DNA from: a virus
DNA length: 61,626 nucleotides
Direction: 5' to 3' (one strand)
Virus record (IMG/VR): IMGVR_UViG_3300046167_000317
Coordinates: 1 to 61,626 of that record
This document shows, piece by piece, positions 5,813 through 14,972 of this stretch (position 1 is its first letter; each line of letters starts with the position of its first letter). The notes below the pieces were generated by a model, which ran no database searches, was not told the DNA's origin, and worked only from the letters and a program-made list of their open reading frames with translations. A program made the translations under genes and the position numbers.

Positions 5813-5962
5813 TTATTTATTTATAAAAATTCCATCGAGTGCAAGTTGACACTCCTCCAACGTATCGCGTAGACTGTCGGTCGTTACGTTACCGTTTAGA
5901 TACTGGTTTAATTCGTCGATCGTAGTTAGTATTTCGATTCGTAATCTGGTATTTAATTTCAT
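5813..5962 (-). CDS. Small hypothetical protein (49 aa), first gene of the leftward arm
   Basis: The 49-codon ORF starts at the ATG at 5962 (MKLNTRLRIEILTTIDELNQ) and ends LALDGIFINK. It is the minus-strand gene closest to the divergent region and follows promoter copy 8 by 23 nt, so it is likely among the first transcribed. No family recognised. Confidence 0.6.
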   Translation of the reverse strand: MKLNTRLRIEILTTIDELNQYLNGNVTTDSLRDTLEECQLALDGIFINK

Positions 5963-5985
5963 AGTTATTATATTTATTATTCGTA

Positions 5986-6021
5986 TATATTATCGTAAAC
6001 CGATCGTACTACGTTTGCAAA
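5986..6021 (-). promoter_or_regulatory. 36-bp early/middle promoter element, copy 8 (head of the leftward arm)
   Basis: Minus strand: TTTGCAAAC, N5, ACGA, N9, GATAATATA. It is the outermost leftward promoter next to the divergent region, 23 nt before the start at 5962. Confidence 0.8.
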
Positions 6022-6350
6022 AAGGTGAAACGTTATACACAAAATTCGGAAATTAGTTGCGATAGTCGATCGAGTTATTGACAACAAAACGTACGAAACG
6101 TCGAATAAAACGTAAAAACGATACGGGGGCTGGTAAAAAAAAAGTAAATTCCCGTTCGGGGGCCGAAAATTGTATAGCGTAGCGTAACCCTTTAGTTCCA
6201 TATATCTAACAAAAAATTTTTTAATATTTTTTTTTGGTCCAGTAAAACGTGACATTAGGTAGTTATATATAAATAGTAGTAGGCTATCGTCGCATTTATA
6301 TAATTGGGGTCTATGTTAGTATTATATAATTGTGCGTAATCATACATGGT
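6022..6350. other. Divergent gene-free region; candidate replication origin and control region
   Basis: About 330 bases without a credible gene separate the leftward and rightward arms. They hold TTATACACA at 6033-6041, a match to the DnaA-box consensus TTATNCACA; five copies of AAACGT (6028, 6087, 6096, 6108, 6245); a hairpin-like CCCG-TT-CGGG at 6151-6160; an AT-rich tract around 6205-6240; and palindromic element B at 6249-6294. These are features expected of a phage origin or master control region, but none proves it. Confidence 0.4.
6249..6294 (-). promoter_or_regulatory. Palindromic operator-like element, copy B
   Basis: Minus strand: opens TGCGACGATAGCCTACTACT and closes CTAATGTCAC, matching copies A and C. 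It lies 57 nt before the first rightward gene, so it is well placed to control the switch to the rightward (late) arm. Both A and B are preceded by a run of eight or more T. Confidence 0.6.
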
Positions 6351-6605
6351 ATGAGACAACAACTTTCCCCATCTGCTAGAAGAGCTAAAGCTGCTAGAGA
6401 TAAAGCTTATGCAATGACTCCTGACAGGAAGGCTAAAAAAGCGCATGCTCAGAGAGAGCGTAGTGCGGCTAAAAAGAAAGGTCAAAACCTAGACGGTCAA
6501 GATTACGATCACAAAAGACAGAAGTTCGTTTCTATTAAATCAAACAGAGGAAACGAGGGACTAGGTACTCAGCAAGAATCAGGACAAACTTACAACACAA
6601 AATAA
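6351..6605 (+). CDS. Small basic protein, first gene of the rightward arm (84 aa)
   Basis: I use the ATG at 6351 (MRQQLSPSARRAKAARDKAY); an upstream TTG would add seven codons. The protein is very basic in its first half and ends DHKRQKFVSIKSNRGNEG followed by GTQQESG, a pattern I recall from small phage proteins of unknown role. Its charge suggests nucleic-acid or capsid association. It is followed after one base by a tail-fibre gene. Confidence 0.65.
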   Translation: MRQQLSPSARRAKAARDKAYAMTPDRKAKKAHAQRERSAAKKKGQNLDGQDYDHKRQKFVSIKSNRGNEGLGTQQESGQTYNTK

Positions 6606-6606
6606 C

Positions 6607-7551
6607 ATGGCAAGAATTACCACATACGCATTAGATTCTAATATATCTTTAAATGATAAATTAGTGGGCACTGATGCTGACGACAATAGTATAACTAAGA
6701 ATTATTCTATAGACGCTCTCGGCGATGGTTTAATATCACTTAAGGATATTATAACTGGAACTGGCACATTAAACACAATACCTATGTTTACCCCAGACGG
6801 GCAAATTATAGGTGATTCCACTATAACCCAGGACGTAGGCGGTAATATTACAGTTGGAGTAAATTTAACTGTAGTAGATGATTTAACTGTGGAAGGTAAT
6901 ATTGATGTTGATAACAGCATAACTGTTGGCGGTGTTGGGAGTGTGTTTAATGGCACCGTAACTTTTAATGATAATATTACAATTAATGCAGACACCACAT
7001 TTGAGGGTGAGGCAAATTTTCAGAATATAGTTAAAGATGAAAATAGCCAGCCTGGTATACTTGGCCAGGTGCTTACATCAACAGGTAATGCAGTCTTATG
7101 GAAAAATCTTAATGCCATATCAGAAGTAAAAACCGCTACAGTTACAGTTACAGATGCTCAAATACGAACGCTAGGCACAGTACCGGTTGAAATAATACCT
7201 TCAACAACCGATGCTAGTATTCAAATAATAGGTTTAACCATCCAAAATATCGGAAACGGAGATCTTGGAGATTCATATGATTGGTCTGCGTCTGGTAACG
7301 GAGTTTTTTATGGCCAAGGATTTACATCAACACAACATAGAGTAGAAATAAATAATTCTCTTTTGCCAGAAGGAGGGGCTTCTTTAGCACCGGAAATATA
7401 TGTAGCTAGTATAACACCTGGAGGTATGAAATCTGGCGCTAGTATACAGCTTAGCACAACAACAGGAGTTAATCCTTCAATACCTATTGGTGAATCGCCT
7501 AGCGCAGAAATGATTGTCAATGTTACATATAGAATAATACCTACAACATAA
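6607..7551 (+). CDS. Tail fibre or tail-fibre-associated protein (314 aa)
   Basis: The protein begins MARITTYALDSNISLNDKLV, nearly the same start as the next gene, then GTDADDNSITKNYS. Residues of about 75-150 are short Thr/Val/Asn-rich repeats (NITVGVNLTVVDDLTVEGNI) typical of beta-helical fibre shafts. The C-terminal part is a separate beta-rich domain. The shared N-terminus probably docks the fibre on the tail; the variable C-terminus would face the host. The receptor is unknown. Confidence 0.65.
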   Translation: MARITTYALDSNISLNDKLVGTDADDNSITKNYSIDALGDGLISLKDIITGTGTLNTIPMFTPDGQIIGDSTITQDVGGNITVGVNLTVVDDLTVEGNIDVDNSITVGGVGSVFNGTVTFNDNITINADTTFEGEANFQNIVKDENSQPGILGQVLTSTGNAVLWKNLNAISEVKTATVTVTDAQIRTLGTVPVEIIPSTTDASIQIIGLTIQNIGNGDLGDSYDWSASGNGVFYGQGFTSTQHRVEINNSLLPEGGASLAPEIYVASITPGGMKSGASIQLSTTTGVNPSIPIGESPSAEMIVNVTYRIIPTT

Positions 7552-7554
7552 TAC

Positions 7555-8274
7555 ATGGCAAGAATAAGTACATATGGTATAGACGCAAAGCCCGAGTTAA
7601 GTGACAAGGTTATTGGAACTGACACTGCTCCGGGTGCAGACTTAAGAACAAAGAATTATTCTTTAGGTGAAATAATTGATTTATTTAACCAGTCTAATGA
7701 GTTAGGTGTAGCGGATCAGTCCATATTCTTATTTCAAAATGATATATCATTAGGAAGAGAATCCGGCACAATTAGTTTTGCAGCAGGTGGAGGCGTTGGA
7801 ACTCTATTTAGTGATATAACACAGGTATTAATAAGTAAAACAGCTCCAGGTAATAAATCGGTCGCTCAATATCTACCTTTATTTATAGGTAAAGATATAA
7901 TATTAGCCGAAGCGGGAAACATTAACGAATTTGGAACGTATAAGGTGGCATCGATAACAACGGATGTCGCGGAACCTAACTTCTTTTTAGTAACATTAGA
8001 GAATTACGCTTCTAACGGAGTAATTTCACTTGATGGTTACTATATATTTAGTGAATTTGTAGATTCTAACTCCGCGGGCGACAAAAATTATGTACATAAT
8101 CAAGCTGTAGCATCTGCTACGTGGAACGTGCAACACAATTTAAACAAATTTCCATCATGCACTATGGTTTTGTCTACAGGACAGCAAGGATATGGAGATG
8201 TAACTTTTATAGACGAAAATAACTTAACAATAACATTTGCCGGCGCAGAGTCTGGTAAAGCATATATCAACTAA
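7555..8274 (+). CDS. Tail fibre protein with receptor-binding-type C-terminus (239 aa)
   Basis: The N-terminus (MARISTYGIDAKPELSDKVI, GTD, TKNYSLGEI) is a paralogue of that of the preceding gene. The last 65 residues (NYVHNQAVASATWNVQHNLN, then KFPSCTMVLSTG, ending LTITFAGAESGKAYIN) match a small C-terminal domain common in marine phage fibres. The body between is not recognised. It lies 3 nt after its neighbour in the fibre cluster. Confidence 0.7.
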   Translation: MARISTYGIDAKPELSDKVIGTDTAPGADLRTKNYSLGEIIDLFNQSNELGVADQSIFLFQNDISLGRESGTISFAAGGGVGTLFSDITQVLISKTAPGNKSVAQYLPLFIGKDIILAEAGNINEFGTYKVASITTDVAEPNFFLVTLENYASNGVISLDGYYIFSEFVDSNSAGDKNYVHNQAVASATWNVQHNLNKFPSCTMVLSTGQQGYGDVTFIDENNLTITFAGAESGKAYIN

Positions 8275-8276
8275 CT

Positions 8277-9731
8277 ATGGCAATACCATTTTTAAATAAC
8301 ATTACTCTCAATAATAACGAGATACAAAATGTAAGACTTCAGAACGCAACTTCTCCACCACTAAACTTTGGCCCAGGTCAAATATATTTTGATAGCACTC
8401 AATCACCCGCTATTGTAGATACAGCTAAGTATTACGCAAACAGCACAGATACTTGGGTAAGTCTAAAAGAATACTCTTTTCCAGCAGTTGCTCAAGCTGA
8501 TGGTTATATAACTAGTACTATAACAGGTACTACAGCTAAGCCTATTGTAAAGTTTAATCTTAATGCTACAGGAACTGCAGATTCTACAACATATTTAAGA
8601 GGTGATAACCAATGGCAACCAATTAGTGCAATACCTGGTACTTATAAGTTTACTCTAAGTGATAACGCGCCTTCTCCAGGACCAGTAAGTGGAATTGTAG
8701 CAGAAAATGACACTGTTACAATAGCAGCGAACAGTGATTTAACTTCTAATTTAACAGGTCAAGCGTCTACATCTAAAACCCTTACTATAGGTTTAAAAGT
8801 AGACGGGGGTGTTGGTGTTTCTGATAACTATGTGGTTAATCAAGCAGTTGCTGTAGCTGACGCTGATGATAGTATACCTTTTAACCAAAATACTGATTAT
8901 GGCAATCCTTCTCTTGACACTGACATAGTTAAGAAAACAACATTTGGTACTATACCTGTTAACGCATTGGCTCTTGTAAAACAATATATAGATAATTCCG
9001 TTGCTGGCGGTTTAATATATCAAGGCGGATATAACGCTTCAACTGATACAACCTCGCCTGGTGGTTATGGATTACAAACCCCGCCAAACCCTAATATTAT
9101 AAAGAAAGGTTGGACTTATACAGTTACAGCTGATGGTACTTTTTTCACCACAGAGCAGTTAAGAGTAGGTGATGTTCTTATTGCGGAAGTAGATGCTCCG
9201 ACTGTTTTAGATGATTGGACAACTGTTCAAAACAATGTTGATTTAGCTAGTTTAACTCAAGTTGGTATTGGTAATGTTAATTCTTCAACTGGTCAAGAAG
9301 AACTGGGTATATCCGTGTCATATTCTTCAGGTACTGCGGCAGTTGGTTTAAATATTGATGGACTTTCAGCTGTAACTACTACTGAAGATGATTCTTCTGT
9401 TGCTATTCATGACAATGCTAACGGCGTAAACAAAAAAATAGAATTAGGAGATTTAGCGCCAGTGTTAAATAGCTTTATATCATTTTCAGGAACTATAGGT
9501 GATGGCTCTGCTACTTCTATAGATTTACAAGATTCTGGAGCTGTAGCGCCAAATATAAATCACGGTCTTGGAGAAGATTCAAGCTCTTTTATGATTCAAC
9601 TAGTTGATACATCTTCAGGCGAAACAGTTTACGCAGATGTTACAAGAGGTGCTAGTGGCTTAGTTACTATCGATTTCGCGAGTGCGCCAGCTGCAAATGG
9701 TATTAGAGTTCTAATACAAAAAATAGGATAA
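8277..9731 (+). CDS. Tail fibre protein (484 aa)
   Basis: It starts MAIPFLNNITLNNNEIQNVR, sharing FLNNI with the next gene. The rest is Ser/Thr/Asp-rich and beta-strand-like, with a DADDSIPFNQNTDYGN segment in the middle. The C-terminal domain contains a GLGEDSSSFMIQLVDTSSGE pattern and ends NGIRVLIQKIG, as in other phage fibre tips. It starts 2 nt after the previous gene. Confidence 0.65.
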   Translation: MAIPFLNNITLNNNEIQNVRLQNATSPPLNFGPGQIYFDSTQSPAIVDTAKYYANSTDTWVSLKEYSFPAVAQADGYITSTITGTTAKPIVKFNLNATGTADSTTYLRGDNQWQPISAIPGTYKFTLSDNAPSPGPVSGIVAENDTVTIAANSDLTSNLTGQASTSKTLTIGLKVDGGVGVSDNYVVNQAVAVADADDSIPFNQNTDYGNPSLDTDIVKKTTFGTIPVNALALVKQYIDNSVAGGLIYQGGYNASTDTTSPGGYGLQTPPNPNIIKKGWTYTVTADGTFFTTEQLRVGDVLIAEVDAPTVLDDWTTVQNNVDLASLTQVGIGNVNSSTGQEELGISVSYSSGTAAVGLNIDGLSAVTTTEDDSSVAIHDNANGVNKKIELGDLAPVLNSFISFSGTIGDGSATSIDLQDSGAVAPNINHGLGEDSSSFMIQLVDTSSGETVYADVTRGASGLVTIDFASAPAANGIRVLIQKIG

Positions 9732-9749
9732 TAAAATAAAATATAATTT

Positions 9750-12188
9750 ATGGCAAATCGTTTTTTAAATAACATAAAAATAAACGATTCGTATGAACTG
9801 CCCCCGGCAGATGGTACTGAAGATCAGATAATAACAACAGACGGAACAGGACAACTTAGCTTTGTAGACCAAAGTACAATAAATGCCGGTAACGCTGAAC
9901 ACGTCGTTATATATGCAAAAAATACTTCAGGTTCACAAATAAACAAAGGAACTCCTGTTTATATTACTGGTACTGTCGGTGCTACTGATACAGTACAAAT
10001 TGCACCAGCAGACGCGGGCAACGCATCTCATATGCCAGCAGTTGGACTTCTTGATGACACGTTGTTAAATAATGAGTTTGGATATGTTATTACTGGTGGT
10101 TTTATGGATAACGTAACAACTGATCCTATTGATGGTGCTCAACCTGCTTCAAATGATACGGTGTATGTAAAAGTAGGTGGTGGATTAACATTAGATAAAC
10201 CTACAGGTCCAACCGGGCTTATACAAAATATAGCTAAAGTTGGTAAAGTATCTGGTGGAAACTCTGGATCACTTATTGTTTCTTCTATCCTCAGAACAAA
10301 TGACGTACCTAACCTTACAACCGGTAAAATATGGGTTGGTAATAGTAATACGGTAGAATCTACTGTTGTTCACTTAGATGAGACTAATGGCCGTATGGGT
10401 ATAGGAACTGATTCTCCAAATGAGCTTCTTGAAATAAAAAGTACAACTATACCTAGCATAAGACTTAATAGTACAGATGCTAGTTTTCCTACTTTCGGCA
10501 AAATCGACGCATATAACAACACAACGTATAGAGGAGGAATAACTTGGGCATCAAACCCAGTTCAAAATGGAGCTAGAATAACTTATGTTGGTTTTCCTAG
10601 CGGCGTGCAAACAACAAGCACGTTTGAAGTTGGTTCTAATTTTGTAGATACTTCTATAAATAATGGCTCTATGGTTACAAGACTAAACACAACTGGTCTT
10701 GGCATCGGAACAACTAGCCCAAGCTATAAACTAGATGTTTCCGGAGATGCTTACATAGATGAAACTTTAAATATAGAAAGCACAATATCTGGAACTCTAC
10801 TCTACGGGTACTCTGGCGTAGGCGCTGGAAACTTAGTTGTTGGAGGGCTTAATTTTGCGTCATTTACACCTGGTGTAATAACACTGATAAACCAAGATAC
10901 CACCATAAGTGCTGGTCAAGATCTAGGTGTTTTACAATTCGGTGGTAAAGACGATCAAACAAATGCTTATGCTAACGGTCAAATAATATGCACTACAGCT
11001 GTAGGCGCGGGTAGTGGAAATACTGGAGGTGGTATATTTAGATTTTTACTTTCAGGTAATACTACTGGAAGTGGTCCAACTGAAAGAATGCGTATCACAA
11101 ACACTGGCAACGTCGGAATCGGAACAACTAGTCCAAATGAAAAACTAGAAGTAGCAGGCACAGTTAGAATAACAGGTAATGGTTTAGATGTTGGTTACAA
11201 TAATAACGGTACTAATTTTATTCAAGTTGGAAATGGAAGAACTACAAATGGCTATGCTTACATTGATCTAGTTGGTGATTCTACTTATACTGATTATGGT
11301 CTTAGAGTAATTAGAGGCAACGGTGGCGCTAATACTACTTCTGAAATAATTCATAGAGGAACAGGGATATTTAATATTAACGCTACGCAGGCGGCATCTA
11401 TGACTTTTAGAACGTCTAACATTGAAAGAATACGTATTACTTCTACAGGCGAAGTTGGTATTGGAACAACTAGTCCGTCTACAAAACTTCACGCTCTTGG
11501 AACTAGTATTTCAATGCCGGCTTTAGGAGAAGCTCCATCAGCTGCTCAATTTGGCGGTAGTTCTTATGGAACTTTGTTTAGCACTTTAACAACCGGAAGA
11601 GGTGTAATACAGCAAGGAAGGGTAGATGGGACAGCTACTTCTTATGATCTTTTATTACAACCAGTAGGTGGAAACGTTGGGATTGGAACGACTAGTGCAA
11701 ATGAAAAACTAGAAGTAAATGGTTCTGTAAAAGCAACGGCGTCAACTGACGCTTATAAAGGATATATCAAACAGACTATAGCTACTATTGCTAATGAAAA
11801 AGGTACTGCAACTGCTAATTATAACCTTATTCCATATAACACTCTTACTACAACGACTAGCAATCAATACTACAATAGAATGGCTGCTGCTTATGATGGT
11901 AGAATTAAAAAAGTATATATTGTAGATACCGGAGGTACTACACCAGATGCAACCGTAGTTAATCTTAAGAAGCAAGTAAATAACGTAACATCATCAACAG
12001 TATATAGTGCCACCGTGACGGGTTCAGGTTCGGGTATGTCGGCAGTTTATAACTTCGCAGATAATGATTTTACTTTTAACGCAGGAGATACTTTTGGTAT
12101 TTTATACCAAACAACAGATTCCGGTGGTGGTGCTAGAACAATGGGAGGTGTTGCTATAAACATAATTATTGAATATAATATAACTTAA
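9750..12188 (+). CDS. Long tail fibre with repeated GIGTTSP motifs (812 aa)
   Basis: The N-terminus [19 protein letters not shown] resembles that of the previous gene. From about residue 214 the motif (M/V/L)GIGT(T/D)SPxxKLxV recurs five times (around 214, 319, 456, 572 and 648), separated by 80-140-residue beta-rich modules. Such repeats are typical of trimeric fibre shafts. The C-terminal 150 residues after [20 protein letters not shown] form a distinct tip domain. It is the largest fibre and a likely determinant of host range. Confidence 0.75.
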   Translation: MANRFLNNIKINDSYELPPADGTEDQIITTDGTGQLSFVDQSTINAGNAEHVVIYAKNTSGSQINKGTPVYITGTVGATDTVQIAPADAGNASHMPAVGLLDDTLLNNEFGYVITGGFMDNVTTDPIDGAQPASNDTVYVKVGGGLTLDKPTGPTGLIQNIAKVGKVSGGNSGSLIVSSILRTNDVPNLTTGKIWVGNSNTVESTVVHLDETNGRMGIGTDSPNELLEIKSTTIPSIRLNSTDASFPTFGKIDAYNNTTYRGGITWASNPVQNGARITYVGFPSGVQTTSTFEVGSNFVDTSINNGSMVTRLNTTGLGIGTTSPSYKLDVSGDAYIDETLNIESTISGTLLYGYSGVGAGNLVVGGLNFASFTPGVITLINQDTTISAGQDLGVLQFGGKDDQTNAYANGQIICTTAVGAGSGNTGGGIFRFLLSGNTTGSGPTERMRITNTGNVGIGTTSPNEKLEVAGTVRITGNGLDVGYNNNGTNFIQVGNGRTTNGYAYIDLVGDSTYTDYGLRVIRGNGGANTTSEIIHRGTGIFNINATQAASMTFRTSNIERIRITSTGEVGIGTTSPSTKLHALGTSISMPALGEAPSAAQFGGSSYGTLFSTLTTGRGVIQQGRVDGTATSYDLLLQPVGGNVGIGTTSANEKLEVNGSVKATASTDAYKGYIKQTIATIANEKGTATANYNLIPYNTLTTTTSNQYYNRMAAAYDGRIKKVYIVDTGGTTPDATVVNLKKQVNNVTSSTVYSATVTGSGSGMSAVYNFADNDFTFNAGDTFGILYQTTDSGGGARTMGGVAINIIIEYNIT

Positions 12189-12189
12189 T

Positions 12190-12705
12190 ATGGCTAATAT
12201 AAACGACAACATAAGAACAAAAAAGCTTTATAAAAGCGGAGATACTTCAAAAGCATATAAAGATTCTAATGGAGAAATAGTTGTACCCTCAAGTGTAGCG
12301 TCGGAGATAGCTGCGGTATCAGATATAACAGAACTTCTTAATGACCATGATAACTACTCAAAGTCAATATATCTTTTAAAAGAAATAGAAAATATTAGAT
12401 TAGACCTGGAAGAGCTGCATGCGTTTATTAAAACTGCTTTTGGTAAAGATTCAACAACAGCTGCATCAAAAGGTGAAACCGGTGCCACTGGACCACAAGG
12501 ACCTCAAGGGCCAAAAGGAGATACGGGTAGTACAGGACCGCAAGGACCTCAGGGGGCAACTGGTGTAGCTGGTCCAGCTGGATCTAATGGTAAAGATGGA
12601 AACAGTCATTTAAGTAACGTAGGTTCTATCCAATTTAACAGTAAAGCAAATCAACTAGAAATAACAATAGATAAAACAACTTATAGAATTAATACAGCAA
12701 AATAA
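12190..12705 (+). CDS. Collagen-like tail fibre protein (171 aa)
   Basis: Residues of about 95-136 form 14 uninterrupted Gly-x-y triplets ([20 protein letters not shown] and onward), a collagen-like triple helix. A coiled-coil-like stretch precedes it ([20 protein letters not shown]) and a short beta-rich tip follows ([17 protein letters not shown]). The architecture fits a slender trimeric fibre or head decoration. It starts 1 nt after the long fibre gene. Confidence 0.8.
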   Translation: MANINDNIRTKKLYKSGDTSKAYKDSNGEIVVPSSVASEIAAVSDITELLNDHDNYSKSIYLLKEIENIRLDLEELHAFIKTAFGKDSTTAASKGETGATGPQGPQGPKGDTGSTGPQGPQGATGVAGPAGSNGKDGNSHLSNVGSIQFNSKANQLEITIDKTTYRINTAK

Positions 12706-12710
12706 AAAAA

Positions 12711-13031
12711 ATGATAACATACGATTGGAATTGTAAAACAGTAGACGTACACCCTCAAGAAGAAGGTGAAAAAAATGTAGTATATAACGTACACTGGATT
12801 GTTACGGGAAATAAAGAAGATTATTCAGTTGATAATATTGGAACTCAAATAGTAACTTTAAATCCTGAAACACCTTTTGTGCCTTTTGAAGATTTAACCA
12901 ATGATATAATTGTTGGGTGGACGAAAGAAGCGATGGGTGAAGAACAAGTTAAAGCTATTGAAGACAGTATTGCTTCACAAATAGCTGAACTAGAAAACCC
13001 AACTTCTTTAACTATGACAATAGAAGAGTAA
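12711..13031 (+). CDS. Conserved phage protein of unknown function (106 aa)
   Basis: The start MITYDWNCKTVDVHPQEEGE and the segment VVYNVHWIVTG are characteristic of a small protein family found mainly in marine myoviruses and podoviruses, function unknown. The C-terminal third is acidic. It sits between the fibre cluster and the chaperonin genes. Confidence 0.7.
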   Translation: MITYDWNCKTVDVHPQEEGEKNVVYNVHWIVTGNKEDYSVDNIGTQIVTLNPETPFVPFEDLTNDIIVGWTKEAMGEEQVKAIEDSIASQIAELENPTSLTMTIEE

Positions 13032-13106
13032 ATATTAATATTTATACGTAATAATATAACCATACTGCAAAGGTATAAAACCAATAGTAATTTAAAACCA
13101 AAACCA

Positions 13107-13397
13107 ATGACACTATTTTACCAGACTGAATCGTGGAGTAGTCAACCACAACCAGGCAAAAGCCAAGTTAAACTATGGAAACACATAGCTGAAAAAGAAA
13201 ACTGGAGAATTGTCCAGCTTGTTAACGGCTTTTATCAAACAGAATACCAAGACATCAAAGATCCAGAAACATGGCATGATGTAACTAGGCGCGAAACTTT
13301 AGAAGGAGCCGAAACGGCTATCGATCAAACAGTAGCGCACTACTTAAAAAAAGTTGAATTTATAAACGGACCAAAAGTAGTAAAAACATTCAAGTAA
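13107..13397 (+). CDS. Conserved phage protein of unknown function (96 aa)
   Basis: The protein contains ENWRIVQLVNGFYQTEYQD and WHDVTRRETLEGAETAIDQT, and ends GPKVVKTFK, a pattern I recall from several marine phages. No enzyme motif is visible. The 75-base gap before it is AT-rich, with a GTAATAATATAAC stretch that could serve as a -10 region. The GroEL gene starts 21 nt downstream. Confidence 0.7.
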   Translation: MTLFYQTESWSSQPQPGKSQVKLWKHIAEKENWRIVQLVNGFYQTEYQDIKDPETWHDVTRRETLEGAETAIDQTVAHYLKKVEFINGPKVVKTFK

Positions 13398-13418
13398 AAA
13401 TCAATCAAATTTAATTTA

Positions 13419-14972
13419 ATGGAATTTAATAATCCTAACGAAATCGTTAAAACCCTTACTTTTGGTAGTGAGGCAAATAGTCAAATTATATCAGGAGTAG
13501 AAAAATTAGCAAGCGCAGTAAAGAGCACTTTAGGTGCGTCTGGAAAATGCGTAATATACGAAGATGCTCTTGGAAGACCGGTAATAACAAAAGACGGTGT
13601 AACCGTTGCAGAAAGCGTAGTCTTATTACATCCGGTTGAAAACATAGGCGCTACCTTGATAAAAGAAGCGGCTAGAAATACAGTAAGAGAAGCAGGTGAC
13701 GGCACAACAACATCAACCGTGCTTGCTCATTCTCTATTAAAAATTGCAAACAAACATTTAGATGAAGAAAAAGTTAGAGAACTTAAAAGTGGCATTATTA
13801 GTGGTGCTGATAAAGTTAAGGTATATCTTGATAAAACCAGCACTGAAGTTAAAGGCGAAATGTTACGGAGCGTTGCTATCATTAGCTGCAATAACGATAT
13901 CGAGCTTGGAACCAAAATTGGCGAAGCTTACGAGCAAGTTGGAAAAAATGGAGTTGTACTAATGGAGGAGTCTGATACAAATGAAACTTATGTTGATTTT
14001 GTTGAAGGCGTCCAATTTGATAGTGGATTAAAATCCCCGCACTTAGTAACAGACAAAGACAAAGGTACGGCTGTTTTAGACGATCCTTATGTGCTTATTG
14101 TTTCTTCTCCTATTCCTAATATAAGAAAAATACAAAGTGTCTTAGAACACGTTATAAAAAGCAAAAGAAGTTTGCTTATAGTTGCAACTGTTGAGCAGCA
14201 GCCGTTCGCTACATTATTGTCAAATAAAGTTAAAGGTAATATAAAAGTAAATATAGTTGATGCCCCAGGCTTTGGGCCAACAAGGCAAGAAACTATAGAG
14301 GATCTGGCTTTACTTACAGGTGCTACAATTATAAACGAAGAGCTAGGGGATGATTTAGATTTAATTGATCCAAATGTATTAGGTTCTGCTATTAAATCTG
14401 TAACTGATGATAAATCAACTGTATTGCAAATATCTGATGAAATTGATATTACAGATCGAGTAGCTGATGTTAATAAGAAAATAGAAACAGAAACAAACCC
14501 GTTTTTTAGAAAGAAGTTAGAGCAGCGTTTGTCAATGCTAACAGGCAAAGTAGGTCTTGTTTATGTTGGAGCAGATTCAGCTGTAGAGTTAAAAGAAAAG
14601 AAAGATAGAGTTGAAGATGCGATCCATGCTACTAAAGCAGCTTATAAAGAAGGTATCGTAGCTGGAGGTGGAATTGCATTGCTTAATGCAGCAAATACTT
14701 TAAAGCCTAAGAATAAAGGAGAAGAGATATTATTTGAATCAATCAAAGCTCCTTATTACACAATACTAGACAACGCTGGGATTGTTGAAATCAAAAAGCC
14801 TTCGGTTAAAAACAGAGGTATTGACGTTAAAACCGGCAAAGAAGTTAATATGATTAAAGCAGGTATTATAGATCCTGTTTTAGTTACTAAGTCAGCTCTT
14901 AAAAACGCTGTAAGTGTAGTAACAACTATTATCTCTGCAGATTGTGTAATTAGTAATAAAAGATTAGCATAA
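13419..14972 (+). CDS. groEL: Chaperonin GroEL (phage-encoded)
   Basis: This 517-residue protein is a full-length HSP60/GroEL homologue. It has the ATP-site motifs KDGVTVAESV (about 58-67) and GDGTTTSTVLA (93-103), the conserved VEDAIHATKAAYKEGIVAGG hinge with the Asp needed for ATP hydrolysis, and a C-terminal IIDPVLVTKSALKNA. It lacks the GGM-rich tail of bacterial GroEL and ends SNKRLA. The GroES gene overlaps its stop (TAATG). Phage chaperonins fold phage capsid or other virion proteins, alone or with host subunits; which client is used here is unknown. Confidence 0.95.
   Translation: MEFNNPNEIVKTLTFGSEANSQIISGVEKLASAVKSTLGASGKCVIYEDALGRPVITKDGVTVAESVVLLHPVENIGATLIKEAARNTVREAGDGTTTSTVLAHSLLKIANKHLDEEKVRELKSGIISGADKVKVYLDKTSTEVKGEMLRSVAIISCNNDIELGTKIGEAYEQVGKNGVVLMEESDTNETYVDFVEGVQFDSGLKSPHLVTDKDKGTAVLDDPYVLIVSSPIPNIRKIQSVLEHVIKSKRSLLIVATVEQQPFATLLSNKVKGNIKVNIVDAPGFGPTRQETIEDLALLTGATIINEELGDDLDLIDPNVLGSAIKSVTDDKSTVLQISDEIDITDRVADVNKKIETETNPFFRKKLEQRLSMLTGKVGLVYVGADSAVELKEKKDRVEDAIHATKAAYKEGIVAGGGIALLNAANTLKPKNKGEEILFESIKAPYYTILDNAGIVEIKKPSVKNRGIDVKTGKEVNMIKAGIIDPVLVTKSALKNAVSVVTTIISADCVISNKRLA

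Noticed and set aside
5977-6255. 92-codon minus-strand frame across the divergent region
   Set aside because: It lacks a normal protein composition, runs through promoter copy 8, and overlaps operator B.
14087-14548. Long open frame antisense to groEL (153 codons)
   Set aside because: It mirrors the codon pattern of a well-supported gene and has no promoter, start context or recognisable protein features.
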